From the NCBI RefSeq assembly GCF_000382265.1, contig NZ_KB907977.1, positions 159,189 to 223,188 of the forward strand: a stretch of DNA of 64,000 nt. The letters are read 5' to 3'. The position numbers and the translations under genes are program-made. Below the pieces are notes generated by a model. The model ran no database searches, was not told the DNA's origin, and worked only from the letters and a program-made list of their open reading frames with translations. This stretch comes from Yoonia vestfoldensis DSM 16212 (GTDB taxonomy: Bacteria > Pseudomonadota > Alphaproteobacteria > Rhodobacterales > Rhodobacteraceae). Shown in pieces: positions 36,355 through 45,009 of this stretch. Every line of letters begins with the position of its first letter. The first letter of the stretch is position 1.

Positions 36355-36384
36355 GGTCTTGCCGTTGTCGTGGGCGGCAAGACC
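36355..36384. terminator. Stem-loop between convergent lipoprotein and DUF1989 genes
   Basis: GGTCTTGCCG (36355-36364) pairs perfectly with CGGCAAGACC (36375-36384) around a 10-nt loop, eight bases after one stop and nine before the other. It is a likely shared terminator although there is no U-run. Confidence 0.5.
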
Positions 36385-36392
36385 AATCCCGC

Positions 36393-37238
36393 CTAACGCC
36401 CATGCGTCCCGTCATAAGCATTGACCGTAGGCGATACCCATCCGGCGAGGTCGGCCGCCTGCGGCGTGCGGACCTCCATCAGCAGCGGATAACAGACCGC
36501 CGTATCGGAGGAATGTTCGGCACTGCAATCACCGCCGGGGCAGGCGCTCAGCACCGCGAGCAAGTCGATCTCAGCAAAAAGATCAAGGTAGTCGCCGGGG
36601 CGCACCGGGCTTGCCTTCATGAAATACTGGCCGGTGTCGCGGGTAAAGCCCGTGCACATGAAAACGTTGAGAACGTCATGCACATGCCGCTCTGCCTGCG
36701 CCAAAGACAACTCTGCCGCATCGGCCAAGGCGCGGGTCAGGTTGGAATGGCAGCAATGGTGGTAATCCATGCCCGACAACAGCCGCCCCGTGTAGGGATC
36801 GCAGCGTGTGCCGATCACGTCATGAACCGACCCGCCGAAATCGTCGATTCCGTACCAGCCCAGCGTATCCGCCACGATGGTCGCCATCGGGCGCAGATGA
36901 GGAAACGATGACCAGAGCCTGTCGCCGGTCGTGACATGCGTGCCGTGCAGCGCGCGGGTCTTGCCGGAATAGAACCGCTCGTCGAGGTTATCCGCTGCAA
37001 AGAGGTTCAGATCGCCGACCTGCGGCCCATCCACCGACGAAATCCGCAACACAGACCCCGCAGGCACGCGGATCGCGGCCGCATCGCGCGGCGGAACGAT
37101 CACACGCGCAGCGGCCTGCGCCCCTGCCGCCGCCCGCTGCAACAGCGGCAGATCGGGTTGCGGCAAAGTATCGGTGGGATAGCAGATCACCGGTTTGACG
37201 GCGCGCCGCGCATCGGCATCATCGGGGATATTCATCAT
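36393..37238 (-). CDS. DUF1989 / urea-carboxylase-associated family protein
   Basis: 281 residues. The family pattern is clear: VPAGSVLRISSVDGPQVGDLNLF (about 57-79), ERFYSGKTRALHGTHVTTGDRLWSSFPHLRPMATIV, the His/Cys cluster GMDYHHCCHSNLTRAL, NVFMCTGFTRDTGQYFMKASPVRPGDYLDLFAEIDLLAVLSACPGGDCS (motif positions about 190-240). Some members are subunits of carboxyguanidine deiminase in guanidine breakdown, but no urea carboxylase gene is nearby, so the substrate here is open. It follows sdhB on the same strand after one copy of the intergenic repeat. Confidence 0.85.
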   Translation of the reverse strand: MMNIPDDADARRAVKPVICYPTDTLPQPDLPLLQRAAAGAQAAARVIVPPRDAAAIRVPAGSVLRISSVDGPQVGDLNLFAADNLDERFYSGKTRALHGTHVTTGDRLWSSFPHLRPMATIVADTLGWYGIDDFGGSVHDVIGTRCDPYTGRLLSGMDYHHCCHSNLTRALADAAELSLAQAERHVHDVLNVFMCTGFTRDTGQYFMKASPVRPGDYLDLFAEIDLLAVLSACPGGDCSAEHSSDTAVCYPLLMEVRTPQAADLAGWVSPTVNAYDGTHGR

Positions 37239-37268
37239 CGTTCGAGCCCAAATATCCCCGCCGGAGGC
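37236..37268 (-). repeat. Dispersed intergenic repeat, copy 3
   Basis: Same 33-bp unit (CATCGTTCGAGCCCAAATAT then CCCCGCCGGAGGC) between sdhB and the DUF1989 gene. On the minus strand it starts 10 bp after the sdhB stop and touches the start codon of the next gene. Confidence 0.8.
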
Positions 37269-37278
37269 ATGAAAGTTT

Positions 37279-38058
37279 TTAGACCACCCGCTCCACCATC
37301 ATGCCCTTGATGCTGGCGATGGCCTTGGCGGGGTTCAACCCCTTGGGGCAGGTCTTGGCGCAGTTCATGATCGTATGGCAGCGATAAAGCTTGAACGGAT
37401 CTTCCAATTCGTCCATCCGCTCACCCGTGGCCTCGTCACGGCTGTCCACGATCCAGCGATAGGCATGCAACAGGGCGGCTGGCCCCAGATAGCGGTCACC
37501 GTTCCACCAATAGGACGGGCAGGATGTCGAACAGCAGGCACACATGACACATTCGTAAAGGCCATCCAGCTTCTTGCGGTCATCGATCGACTGCTTCCAT
37601 TCCTTGGCGGGTGTGTTCGACTTGGTCTCGAGCCAAGGCATGATGCTGGCATGCTGCGCATAGAAATGCGTCAGATCAGGGATCAGGTCCTTGATCACGG
37701 GCATATGCGGCAGGGGGTAGATCTTAATGTCGCCCTTGATCTCGTCCATGCCATAGATACAGGCCAGCGTGTTGATCCCGTCGATATTCATCGCGCAGGA
37801 CCCGCAAATTCCTTCGCGGCAGGACCGGCGGAAGGTCAGCGTCGGATCAATCTCGTTCTTGATCTTGATGAGCGCGTCCAGAACCATCGGCCCGCAGGTA
37901 TCCATATCGACGAAATAGGTATCAAGCTGCGGGTTCTTCCCGTCCTCGGGGTTCCAGCGATAGATCTGCACCTTTCGCAGATTTTTGGCCCCCTCGGGCT
38001 TCGGCCAGGTCTTGCCTGTCGTCATCCGGGAATTCTTGGGAAGTGTCAGTTGTACCAT
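37279..38058 (-). CDS. sdhB: Succinate dehydrogenase iron-sulfur subunit
   Basis: 259 residues. The 2Fe-2S motif is [21 protein letters not shown] (Cys positions about 79-99 in outline); the 4Fe-4S/3Fe-4S ligands lie in [16 protein letters not shown] and [17 protein letters not shown]. Electrons from SdhA FAD pass through these to quinone. The ribosome site is AAAGG. Unusually, sdhB does not directly follow sdhA and its small partner: two opposite-strand genes (38260-40105) lie between, so sdhB must have its own promoter (candidate at 38111-38138). Confidence 0.96.
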   Translation of the reverse strand: MVQLTLPKNSRMTTGKTWPKPEGAKNLRKVQIYRWNPEDGKNPQLDTYFVDMDTCGPMVLDALIKIKNEIDPTLTFRRSCREGICGSCAMNIDGINTLACIYGMDEIKGDIKIYPLPHMPVIKDLIPDLTHFYAQHASIMPWLETKSNTPAKEWKQSIDDRKKLDGLYECVMCACCSTSCPSYWWNGDRYLGPAALLHAYRWIVDSRDEATGERMDELEDPFKLYRCHTIMNCAKTCPKGLNPAKAIASIKGMMVERVV

Positions 38059-38110
38059 GTGTCAGACCTTTATACGCGTCTTCGCCGTCAATTGCTGGTG
38101 TCTTCTTGGA

Positions 38111-38138
38111 TATATAGCCTTTCCAGCAGGATCAAAAG
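38111..38138 (-). promoter_or_regulatory. Candidate sdhB promoter created or exposed by the insertion
   Basis: On the minus strand CTTTTG (38138-38133) and, 16 bp on, TATATA (38116-38111) lie about 55 bp before the sdhB start. The -35 is weak and the -10 is good. This is in the AT-rich edge of the inserted segment. Confidence 0.3.
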
Positions 38139-38259
38139 TGCTCTATTCAAAGTGACGGGCAACAACAGGACGGAAGTCAAAGCGAGGTTGACACCAGACC
38201 CATCAGGTATCAGCCAAGCCGCGCGATGTATCTAGGATTTTATTATACTTATCAACATC

Positions 38260-39297
38260 TTGAATATACCATACGCGAAGGGCAATCCGTATCACGAACT
38301 TCTCTACGGGACATCGGGTCCCTACGCGCCGCTTGGCGGGGCAAGGGATCTGAGCCAACTTGCGCAATATGCCGCAGGGCGAGACAGCCCCGTTCTGCAT
38401 CTGCATTGGGATGACCGGATGTTCGGGCGTTCAGATGACGGCGCGCTGAACCAGACGACCGGCGAAACACTGGTGCAGCGCCTTGTGGCCTTCAAAGCGG
38501 CCGGCGGACGAATTGTGTGGACAATCCACAACCGTCGCGCCCATTTCGAGCGGGACGCAGCAAGTTTTGCGTGGGGTCGGGCACAGCTTTGCGACCTGGC
38601 AGATCTGGTGCATGTCCATGCGCTCCATGCGGCACGGCACATGATTGATGATTGGGGCGTCGCTCCCGAAAAAATAAGGATCATTCGTCACCCCAGCTAT
38701 CTGGGTGCTTATGAGCCCGCCGATGTCACGCTGCAACGGCCCCTGCCGGAATCGGTGAACCGTCGTTTTTTGTTCTTCGGTGCGATGCGGGGAAACAAAG
38801 GGATATCGCTCTTGCCGGAAGCCATCAAGCGGCTGGCGCAGCATCGGCCTGATTTCGAGCTATTGATCGCAGGCAAGACATTGCGCCGCGCCATGCGGCG
38901 TATGCAGCCGGTCCTTGATCTGCCACAGGTCAGCGTCAGAGACGGGTTCATCCCCGATGGCGACGTTGCCGACATCTTTGGCGCGGGGCAGGTTTTTCTT
39001 GCGCCGTTCGGTGATTTCTTTACATCGGGCAGCGTGATGCTGGCCCAAACCTTCGGCCTGCCGGTAATCGGGCCCGACCGCGAAGAAATGCGCGCCATTA
39101 CCCCGCTTGGCAATCACGATCTGCTTTATGGAGGCCAACGGCCCAGGCCGCTGGTCCAGATGATGAAGCGACTGATCGACATGCCTAATGATGAATTGCA
39201 GGAACGGCGCGAGATCTGTTTGCAGTTTGCTGTCCAGACCTGCAGCGAAAGGATATGCGAAGCCTTCACTCAAGCGATGCGATCGCTCCAAAGTTAG
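38260..39297 (+). CDS. GT-B type glycosyltransferase inserted into the sdh operon
   Basis: 345 residues. The N-terminal half has GGRIVWTIHNRRAHFE and ADLVHVHALHAARHM (donor-independent Rossmann half). The C-terminal half begins RRFLFFGAMRGNKGISLLPEAIKRL and has the GT4-like segment DIFGAGQVFLAPFGDFFTSGSVMLAQTFGLPVIGP. Substrates are unknown; pairing with an FkbM methyltransferase suggests surface polysaccharide modification. The only plausible start is a TTG at 38260 in an AT-rich leader. It runs opposite to sdh and has a different codon feel, pointing to acquisition. Confidence 0.75.
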   Translation: MNIPYAKGNPYHELLYGTSGPYAPLGGARDLSQLAQYAAGRDSPVLHLHWDDRMFGRSDDGALNQTTGETLVQRLVAFKAAGGRIVWTIHNRRAHFERDAASFAWGRAQLCDLADLVHVHALHAARHMIDDWGVAPEKIRIIRHPSYLGAYEPADVTLQRPLPESVNRRFLFFGAMRGNKGISLLPEAIKRLAQHRPDFELLIAGKTLRRAMRRMQPVLDLPQVSVRDGFIPDGDVADIFGAGQVFLAPFGDFFTSGSVMLAQTFGLPVIGPDREEMRAITPLGNHDLLYGGQRPRPLVQMMKRLIDMPNDELQERREICLQFAVQTCSERICEAFTQAMRSLQS

Positions 39298-39310
39298 AAA
39301 GAAAGTTCTC

Positions 39311-40105
39311 ATGAGCCGTGCAGATCCATTTGCCTTTTTTCGCGCCTTGAAGGCGCTTGGCATAGAATTTGCTACGACGGATCCGGCGAAGGCAAAGAAT
39401 CTGCATCAAAGGCCGCGACCGCTGCTGCGCCAGTTGGAGCGCCAAGGTTTTAGTGTCGAGACGACAAAGCCATCAGCGCAAGCCTTGAAACGGTTTGGTT
39501 TTCAAGTCACGACCGTCTTTGACGTCGGTGTCGATGCAGGTACGCCGCTGATCTATGACGCCTTTCCCGATGTAAAGTTTGTCCTGATTGATCCAGTCCC
39601 AGAATCGCGCGACCGCGTCTCTCCTTGGAAAGAAAAGATCGACTTCGACTTTTTCGTTTGCGGGGTCGGGGCGGCGGCTGGGCGCATGCAGATCAATATT
39701 CCGATGCGCCCCGGAAAGACGAATTTGGCCCGGGCTTCGCTGGTCACATTCGCTGATGCAAACGCGTCCATGTTTACACAGTTCGAGCAAAGAGACGTCG
39801 AAATCCGAACGCTCGACAGCATTGCGAAGGACTACGAAGGCCCGTTCGGTCTTAAGATCGACACTGAAGGATTTGAGATCGAAGTCATCAAGGGTGCGCG
39901 CGAGATGCTGACGAAATGTGAATTCGTCATAGCGGAAGTTTCGGTCAAGCGCAGATTTGCCAATGGGTACCGCTTCAGCCAGTTCATCGCCGAGATGGGT
40001 GAAAACGGCTTTGAAGCGATAGACTTCATGCGTCCCTTACGGCCCGACGCAGTCGATTGTGACGTTCTTTTTGCTCGATACGATAGTCATCGCTTCGATT
40101 TCTGA
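39311..40105 (+). CDS. FkbM-family methyltransferase inserted into the sdh operon
   Basis: 264 residues. The SAM-binding start VTTVFDVGVDAGTPLIYDAFPDVKFVLIDPVPES (motif I FDVGVDAG, about 75-82) and the C-terminal FkbM signature GLKIDTEGFEIEVIKGAREML (split here around residues 185-205) are clear. FkbM proteins O-methylate sugars or secondary metabolites. The ATG at 39311 has AGAAAGAAAG upstream and lies 14 bp after the glycosyltransferase, with which it forms a two-gene unit converging on the small lipoprotein gene. The unit interrupts sdhCDA-sdhB. Confidence 0.82.
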   Translation: MSRADPFAFFRALKALGIEFATTDPAKAKNLHQRPRPLLRQLERQGFSVETTKPSAQALKRFGFQVTTVFDVGVDAGTPLIYDAFPDVKFVLIDPVPESRDRVSPWKEKIDFDFFVCGVGAAAGRMQINIPMRPGKTNLARASLVTFADANASMFTQFEQRDVEIRTLDSIAKDYEGPFGLKIDTEGFEIEVIKGAREMLTKCEFVIAEVSVKRRFANGYRFSQFIAEMGENGFEAIDFMRPLRPDAVDCDVLFARYDSHRFDF

Positions 40106-40136
40106 TCGCAGATCAAAGACGGATGAATAGGCCCCA

Positions 40137-40412
40137 TCACCGCAACCGCACCGGCCTGATCGGCATCTCGCCTGTCAGGCCGAAGACGCAGCTTTCGTAT
40201 ACTTCCAGCGGATCGCGCCCGCGGATCGCATCGGAGGTGATCGCGATACTCCCGCTGGCGACGGGACCGCTTTTGCTGTTCGCCCCAAGGCTCAGCCCGA
40301 TCTGCGGCCCCTGTGCCGCTCGGGCGCGCTCTTCGCAGCGCTCGGCGGCGCGTTCCGGCGAAACAGGGCCGCAAGCCGCCAAACCCAGCAAAAGAACCGC
40401 CGCCCAGCGCAT
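40137..40412 (-). CDS. Small lipoprotein encoded directly after sdhA
   Basis: 91 residues. The signal [14 protein letters not shown] ends in a lipobox (LAAC, Cys 14). The rest is CEERARAAQGPQIGLSLGANS then SGSIAITSDAIRGRDPLEVYESCVFGLTGEMP, with two Cys that may pair. The ATG overlaps the sdhA stop (TGATG), so it is translationally coupled to sdhA. I recall a small hypothetical gene between sdhA and sdhB in related genomes, which suggests this is native, not cargo. Function is unknown. Confidence 0.8.
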   Translation of the reverse strand: MRWAAVLLLGLAACGPVSPERAAERCEERARAAQGPQIGLSLGANSKSGPVASGSIAITSDAIRGRDPLEVYESCVFGLTGEMPIRPVRLR

Positions 40413-42217
40413 CAGAACGTCCGCACTTTCGGCTTGATCCGCTCTTGCGAAATCCCGCCTTCGGCCTCGGAGGTCAGCGGCGCCGTAATCACTGGACGAT
40501 AGCTCAGCGTCGCTTTCGCTCCTTGGACATGCGCCAGCGTGTGGACCCGCCATTTCGCGTCGTCGCGGTCGGGGTAATCCTCGTGCGCATGTGCGCCACG
40601 GCTTTCCTTGCGCGCCTCGGCGCCCACGATGGTCGCCAGCGCGTTGGGCATCAGGTTGTCCAGTTCCAGCGTTTCCATCAGGTCGCTGTTCCAGACCAGC
40701 GACCTGTCAGTGACCTTCAGATCGTCCATCTTGCCTGCAATCGCGGTCATCTTGGCGACACCTTCGGCTAGCGTCTTGTCGGTACGGAAAACGGCCGCGT
40801 CTTCCTGCATCGCGCGCTGCATCTCGAGCCGCAATTCGGCGGTGCCGACATTGCCCTTGGCATGGCGCACGCGGTCGAAGCGGTCAAAGCTCGCGTCCAC
40901 AGACGCCTTGTTCAGCGTCGGGTTTGGCGCCTTGCGGTCGACCACATGGCCAGCCCGGATCGCGGCGGCACGGCCAAAGACCACAAGGTCAATGAGGCTG
41001 TTCGACCCAAGCCGGTTCGCGCCATGCACAGAGGCACAGCCCGCCTCGCCGACAGCCATGAGGCCAGGCACGATCGCGGTGGGATCATCCTTGGTCGGGT
41101 TCAGCACCTCGCCATGATAATTCGTGGGGATACCGCCCATGTTGTAATGCACGGTCGGCAGGACGGGGATCGGTTCCTTGGTCACATCGACGCCGGCAAA
41201 AATCTTGGCGCTTTCCGAAATACCTGGCAGACGTTCGGCTAGCGCCTCTTTTGGCAGATGGTTCAGGTTCAGGTGGATATGGTCGCCATTCGCGCCCACA
41301 CCGCGGCCTTCGCGGATTTCCATCGTCATGCAGCGGCTGACGTAATCGCGCGGTGCCAGATCCTTGTAGTTCGGGGCATAGCGTTCCATGAACCGCTCGC
41401 CTTCGGAATTGGTGAGATAGCCGCCCTCGCCCCGCGCGCCTTCGGTGATCAGGCAGCCCGCGCCGTAAATGCCGGTCGGATGGAACTGCACGAATTCCAT
41501 ATCCTGCAACGGCAGACCCTGCCGCGCGACCATGCCGCCACCGTCACCGGTACAGGTATGGGCTGATGTCGCGCTGAAATAGGCACGGCCATAGCCGCCG
41601 GTGGCCAGCACCACGACCTTGGCGTTGAACACATGCATGGTGCCATCGTCGAGCTTCCATGCAATCACGCCCTGACACACGCCGTCATCGGACATGATCA
41701 GGTCAAGCGCGAAATATTCGATATAGAACTCGGCTTTCTGTTTGAGCGACTGACCATAAAGCGTATGCAGGATCGCGTGGCCCGTCCGGTCGGCCGCAGC
41801 ACAGGTGCGCTGGACGGCGGGGCCTTCACCGAATTCAGTCGTATGCCCGCCAAAGGGGCGCTGATAGATCTTGCCTTCTTCGGTGCGCGAAAACGGCACG
41901 CCGTAATGTTCCAGCTCGTAAACGGCCTTGGGTGCTTCACGGGCAAGATATTCCATCGCATCGGTATCACCCAGCCAGTCGGACCCCTTGACGGTATCGT
42001 ACATGTGCCATTGCCAGCTGTCCGGGCCCATATTTCCAAGGCTGGCGGCAATCCCGCCTTGCGCTGCAACGGTATGCGACCGGGTCGGGAACACCTTGGT
42101 GATGCAGGCAGTCCGCAGTCCCTGTTCCGCAAGGCCCAAGGTCGCGCGCAGACCCGCGCCTCCCGCCCCTACGACGATCGCGTCATAGGTATGTGTCTCA
42201 TAATCATAAGCGGCCAT
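40412..42217 (-). CDS. sdhA: Succinate dehydrogenase flavoprotein subunit
   Basis: 601 residues. The FAD dinucleotide loop is [21 protein letters not shown] (about 14-34, in outline VGAGGAG), the covalent FAD His is in [11 protein letters not shown] (about 46-56), and catalytic segments include [21 protein letters not shown] and [22 protein letters not shown]. It oxidises succinate to fumarate. It is the third gene of sdhCDA and couples to a small lipoprotein gene. It is most likely controlled by the double GntR-type palindrome upstream of sdhC. Confidence 0.97.
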   Translation of the reverse strand: MAAYDYETHTYDAIVVGAGGAGLRATLGLAEQGLRTACITKVFPTRSHTVAAQGGIAASLGNMGPDSWQWHMYDTVKGSDWLGDTDAMEYLAREAPKAVYELEHYGVPFSRTEEGKIYQRPFGGHTTEFGEGPAVQRTCAAADRTGHAILHTLYGQSLKQKAEFYIEYFALDLIMSDDGVCQGVIAWKLDDGTMHVFNAKVVVLATGGYGRAYFSATSAHTCTGDGGGMVARQGLPLQDMEFVQFHPTGIYGAGCLITEGARGEGGYLTNSEGERFMERYAPNYKDLAPRDYVSRCMTMEIREGRGVGANGDHIHLNLNHLPKEALAERLPGISESAKIFAGVDVTKEPIPVLPTVHYNMGGIPTNYHGEVLNPTKDDPTAIVPGLMAVGEAGCASVHGANRLGSNSLIDLVVFGRAAAIRAGHVVDRKAPNPTLNKASVDASFDRFDRVRHAKGNVGTAELRLEMQRAMQEDAAVFRTDKTLAEGVAKMTAIAGKMDDLKVTDRSLVWNSDLMETLELDNLMPNALATIVGAEARKESRGAHAHEDYPDRDDAKWRVHTLAHVQGAKATLSYRPVITAPLTSEAEGGISQERIKPKVRTF

Positions 42218-42235
42218 TTGGTCGTGCTCCGAAAA

Positions 42236-42607
42236 TTACAATGCGATGCGGATGATCGCGAAAACCGCAAACCCCGCCGCGGCATAAGACAGGCAGATCA
42301 TCCCGATGATCGCCGCCTTGCGTGCGAAACCATGAACATAATCCTCGATCAGCGTTTGGACACCCAGACGGAAGTGGAAAAACCCCACCAGCATCGTCAG
42401 GATGGCCACGATCGCCGGAAACGGCCGCTGATAATAGGCGATGACTTCGGCGTAAGGCGCGCCAAGGATCATGCCAAAGGTGAAAACGAACAACGGGACC
42501 AACACCAGAAGGGCGACCGACGTAACCATCATCTGCCAATGGTGATGCGTGCCCGCCTTGGCTGACCCCATGCCCACCGCGCGTTTGCGATCTGTCAGAA
42601 ATGCCAT
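42236..42607 (-). CDS. sdhD: Succinate dehydrogenase membrane anchor subunit
   Basis: 123 residues, three membrane helices (MMVTSVALLVLVPLFVFTF, PAIVAILTMLVGFFHF, IIGMICLSYAAAGFAVFAII). FHFRLGVQTLIEDYVHG contains the conserved heme/quinone-side His and the acidic-Tyr pair typical of SdhD. It is 12 bp after sdhC and 18 bp before sdhA, which with their order makes the assignment secure. Confidence 0.93.
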   Translation of the reverse strand: MAFLTDRKRAVGMGSAKAGTHHHWQMMVTSVALLVLVPLFVFTFGMILGAPYAEVIAYYQRPFPAIVAILTMLVGFFHFRLGVQTLIEDYVHGFARKAAIIGMICLSYAAAGFAVFAIIRIAL

Positions 42608-42619
42608 ATCGGTTGATCC

Positions 42620-43003
42620 TTACAAAATAATGACGGTGAGGATGGTCAGCACGACCGACAGGGCGACCATCGCCTGCCCCGCGCGTTCCGAACTGGCCAC
42701 GTCCAGCATCCGCCCGCTGTCCCAGACCAGATGCCGCAACCCGCCAAGGCTATGATACCACAGCGCCCAGATCGACCCGAGCATCACCAGCTTGCCGAAC
42801 CAGCTGGTCAGCATGCCGTTCGCCAGCGCAAAAGCCTCGGGGCCGGTTGCGGCTGCGACGAACCACCACACGATCAGCAGACCCGCGACAAGCAGGGCAT
42901 TGCCCGTGATCCGCACAAGGATCGAGGTGATCGAGGTCCATTGCGGGCGATAAATCGTCAGATGCGGTGAAAGCGGGCGATTGCCCCGGTTCACATCGGC
43001 CAT
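42620..43003 (-). CDS. sdhC: Succinate dehydrogenase cytochrome b556 subunit
   Basis: 127 residues. The start NRGNRPLSPHLTIYRPQWTSITSILVRITG is the SdhC signature with the quinone-site Ser and Arg, and HSLGGLRHLVWDSG (about 84-97) holds the heme-ligand His. There are three membrane helices. It is the first gene of the operon. About 140 bp upstream lie two GntR-type palindromes (43143-43173), and a short stem-loop sits in the leader. Confidence 0.94.
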   Translation of the reverse strand: MADVNRGNRPLSPHLTIYRPQWTSITSILVRITGNALLVAGLLIVWWFVAAATGPEAFALANGMLTSWFGKLVMLGSIWALWYHSLGGLRHLVWDSGRMLDVASSERAGQAMVALSVVLTILTVIIL

Positions 43004-43024
43004 GGTCGTTCCCTTCAGTGGCGC

Positions 43025-43046
43025 GCGCTGTCCGGCTCGACAGCGC
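43025..43046 (-). other. Stem-loop in the sdhC leader
   Basis: GCGCTGTC pairs perfectly with GACAGCGC around a 6-nt loop, ending 22 bases before the sdhC start codon. It could influence translation or mRNA stability; no alternative pairing was found. Confidence 0.3.
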
Positions 43047-43142
43047 CTTGGCTTCCTACTTGCACCATTCCATTGCCAGAGTCACGCGCAGCACAAGGCT
43101 TTTTCGGGGGCCAAATGCCGCGATCCGGCACTTTTTTCACTT

Positions 43143-43173
43143 TGTGATCACGAATTTTTCGCGTGTGATCACA
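43143..43173. promoter_or_regulatory. Paired GntR-type operators upstream of sdhC
   Basis: TGTGATCACG (43143-43152) and TGTGATCACA (43164-43173), with centres 21 bp apart, two helical turns. The same pair and spacing occur upstream of sucC, and a single copy precedes the GntR/FCD gene at 58660. GT-N4-AC is the general GntR half-site arrangement. Confidence 0.7.
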
Positions 43174-43180
43174 CCCTCCC

Positions 43181-43213
43181 CATCTTCCGAGCCGAAATAT
43201 CCCCGCCGGAGGC
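43181..43213 (-). repeat. Dispersed intergenic repeat, copy 4
   Basis: Same 33-bp unit (CATCTTCCGAGCCGAAATAT then CCCCGCCGGAGGC). On the minus strand it starts 20 bp after the mch stop and ends eight bases before the sdhC operator pair. Confidence 0.8.
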
Positions 43214-43233
43214 TTGGCATCGCGCCAGCGATG

Positions 43234-44259
43234 TCAAACCGGCATCAAGGCCCAGTAATCAAGGTCCAGCAGCACATGCGCGTCATATTTGCCATCCGCA
43301 CCACGCAGCACGCCAGCCGCCCCTTTGGTCGCCACCAGCCGCAGCCTGATCGCGCCCACACCAGCGGCAGATGTATCAGCTATATCAAGCACTTCCGACC
43401 ATGCGCGCACGGTATCGCCCGCAAAACAGGGGTTCGCATGCGCGCCGCCGTTCAGCGCCACCATGATCTGCGCATTGGCCAGCCCATTGAACGACAAGGC
43501 CCGCGCCAGCGACATCACATGCCCGCCATAGATCAGCCTTTTGCCATCGGCGCGGTTGGTCGCGTCGAAATGCACCTTGGCAGTGTTCTGCCACAGCCGC
43601 GTGGCCAGCATATGCTCGGCCTCCTCGATCGTGACACCATCGACATGGTCGATCACCTCGCCAACGGCATAGTCGCGCAAGCGGTGCGGCTCTCCTGCCA
43701 GCGTGAAATCGTAGCGGGTAAAATCCAGCCCTGCGGGGATCACCAGATCGGACGGCGCGACCACAGGTGCAAGCTCCGGCACCACCGCCTGTGGCGCAGG
43801 TCCTGACCCGCGCTTGCGCACCATGACCCAGCGCACATAGGTCAACAGCACCTCGCCATGCTGGTTGCGCCCCGTCGTACGGACCCAGACCACCCCCGAG
43901 GTTCCGTTCGAATTTTCCTTGATCCCGATCACCTCGGATGTCGCCGTGATCGTATCGCCGGGCCAGAGCGGGGTGATCCAGCGCCCTTCGGCATAGCCCA
44001 GATTGGCGACCGCGTTCAGCGAGATATCCGGCACGGTCTTGCCGAACACGGTGTGGAACGTCACCAGATCATCCAGCGGGCTGAACGGGAGACCGCAGGA
44101 TTGCGCGAACATATCCGAGGAATGCAGCGCATGCCGCGCAGGGTAAAGCGCGTGATAGAGCGCCCTTTCCCCCATCTTGATCGTTCGCGGCACGGCATGT
44201 GTGATCACATCGCCGACGGCATAATCCTCGAAAAACCGGCCCGCGTTGGTCTTGGTCAT
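43234..44259 (-). CDS. mch: Mesaconyl-CoA hydratase (MaoC-type double hotdog)
   Basis: 341 residues with two MaoC-like hotdog halves: FFEDYAVGDVITHAVPRTIKMGERALYHALYPARHALHSS at the N-terminus, and LRDYAVGEVIDHVDGVTIEEAEHMLATRL with VHFDATNRADGKRLIYGGHVMSLARAL in the second half. This layout matches mesaconyl-C1-CoA hydratase of the ethylmalonyl-CoA pathway (mesaconyl-CoA to beta-methylmalyl-CoA). Gene order mcl2...mch-sdh agrees with the Rhodobacter sphaeroides arrangement as I recall it. An exact TGTGATCACA lies about 50 bp inside the gene (44200-44209). Confidence 0.88.
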   Translation of the reverse strand: MTKTNAGRFFEDYAVGDVITHAVPRTIKMGERALYHALYPARHALHSSDMFAQSCGLPFSPLDDLVTFHTVFGKTVPDISLNAVANLGYAEGRWITPLWPGDTITATSEVIGIKENSNGTSGVVWVRTTGRNQHGEVLLTYVRWVMVRKRGSGPAPQAVVPELAPVVAPSDLVIPAGLDFTRYDFTLAGEPHRLRDYAVGEVIDHVDGVTIEEAEHMLATRLWQNTAKVHFDATNRADGKRLIYGGHVMSLARALSFNGLANAQIMVALNGGAHANPCFAGDTVRAWSEVLDIADTSAAGVGAIRLRLVATKGAAGVLRGADGKYDAHVLLDLDYWALMPV

Positions 44260-44459
44260 TGCTGGCCCAGTTTCATGTCAGGGGAATAGGGCGTGTCGAT
44301 GTCTTTTGTGACGGCCTGCCCGCAGCGCATGACGCCATTGGCCTGATCGAACGCATAGGTCGGGCTGCCGTAAAGCTCCCAGCCCTTGGACAGGGCCTCG
44401 GACACCTTGTGGCAGAAGGCAGAAGTGTCGTCTTCGGTCAGCAAGCGATAGATTTTCAT
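44256..44459 (-). CDS. DUF1737 family small protein
   Basis: 67 residues beginning KIYRLLTEDDTSAFCHKVSEALSKGWELYGSPTYAFD, a compact alpha/beta unit with the W-x-L-x-G-x-P pattern of DUF1737 (function unknown). It overlaps the mch start by four bases (ATGA) and starts four bases after nnrU, so it is part of the mcl2-nnrU-DUF1737-mch unit. Too short to say more. Confidence 0.8.
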   Translation of the reverse strand: MKIYRLLTEDDTSAFCHKVSEALSKGWELYGSPTYAFDQANGVMRCGQAVTKDIDTPYSPDMKLGQQ

Positions 44460-44463
44460 GGGT

Positions 44464-45009
44464 TCATCCAAACGGGTTGTAGCCAAGCCATGCATGGATC
44501 GCCGCGACGACACCATAGACGACGATGGCCGCGACAACGGCGGTGATTTCCTTTTTCACGGGAACCACAGGTGGCGGCGTCCAGTCGCGGTTGGCGCGGT
44601 TGATCAGGATCACCTCGACCACCGCCCAGGCCAGCAGGCCACCGAACAGCACAAAAGACGGCACGTCGCCGTTGACCAGCAAATGCGCCAGCGCCCAGAC
44701 CTTGACGGCTGTCAGTTGCGGATGCCGGATCGTCCGGGTGATCCGCGTTTTGGCCCCGCTTGCGGCATAAAGATAGAAGGCGAACAGCATCAGCAGGTTG
44801 TTGATGCCCGTCATGGCGGGCGAGCGCCCCCAATAGACCGCACCATCGGCCATCCGGTATCCGATCACCATCAGCACAACGCCAAGGATCGCACCCACAG
44901 CAACGATTCCCTTGCCCTTGTCGCCCATGCTGGCGCGGCTGGCCGGGGCAAGACGTTTCCAGAAATGCGCGCCCGACCACAGGATCAGGCCCAGAATCAA
45001 CAATGTCAT
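44464..45009 (-). CDS. NnrU family membrane protein
   Basis: 181 residues with about five membrane segments (LLILGLILWSGAHFW, GIVAVGAILGVVLMVIGY, INNLLMLFAFYLYAAS, FVLFGGLLAWAVVEVILI, ITAVVAAIVVYGVVAAIHAWLG). The loop RTIRHPQLTAVKVWALAHLLVNGD, with HP and HLLVNGD, is the NnrU mark; NnrU was named for linkage to nitric oxide reduction, and it resembles a methyltransferase-like NnrU/isoprenylcysteine fold. Here it is coupled to mcl2 by a four-base overlap, with no denitrification gene nearby. Confidence 0.85.
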   Translation of the reverse strand: MTLLILGLILWSGAHFWKRLAPASRASMGDKGKGIVAVGAILGVVLMVIGYRMADGAVYWGRSPAMTGINNLLMLFAFYLYAASGAKTRITRTIRHPQLTAVKVWALAHLLVNGDVPSFVLFGGLLAWAVVEVILINRANRDWTPPPVVPVKKEITAVVAAIVVYGVVAAIHAWLGYNPFG

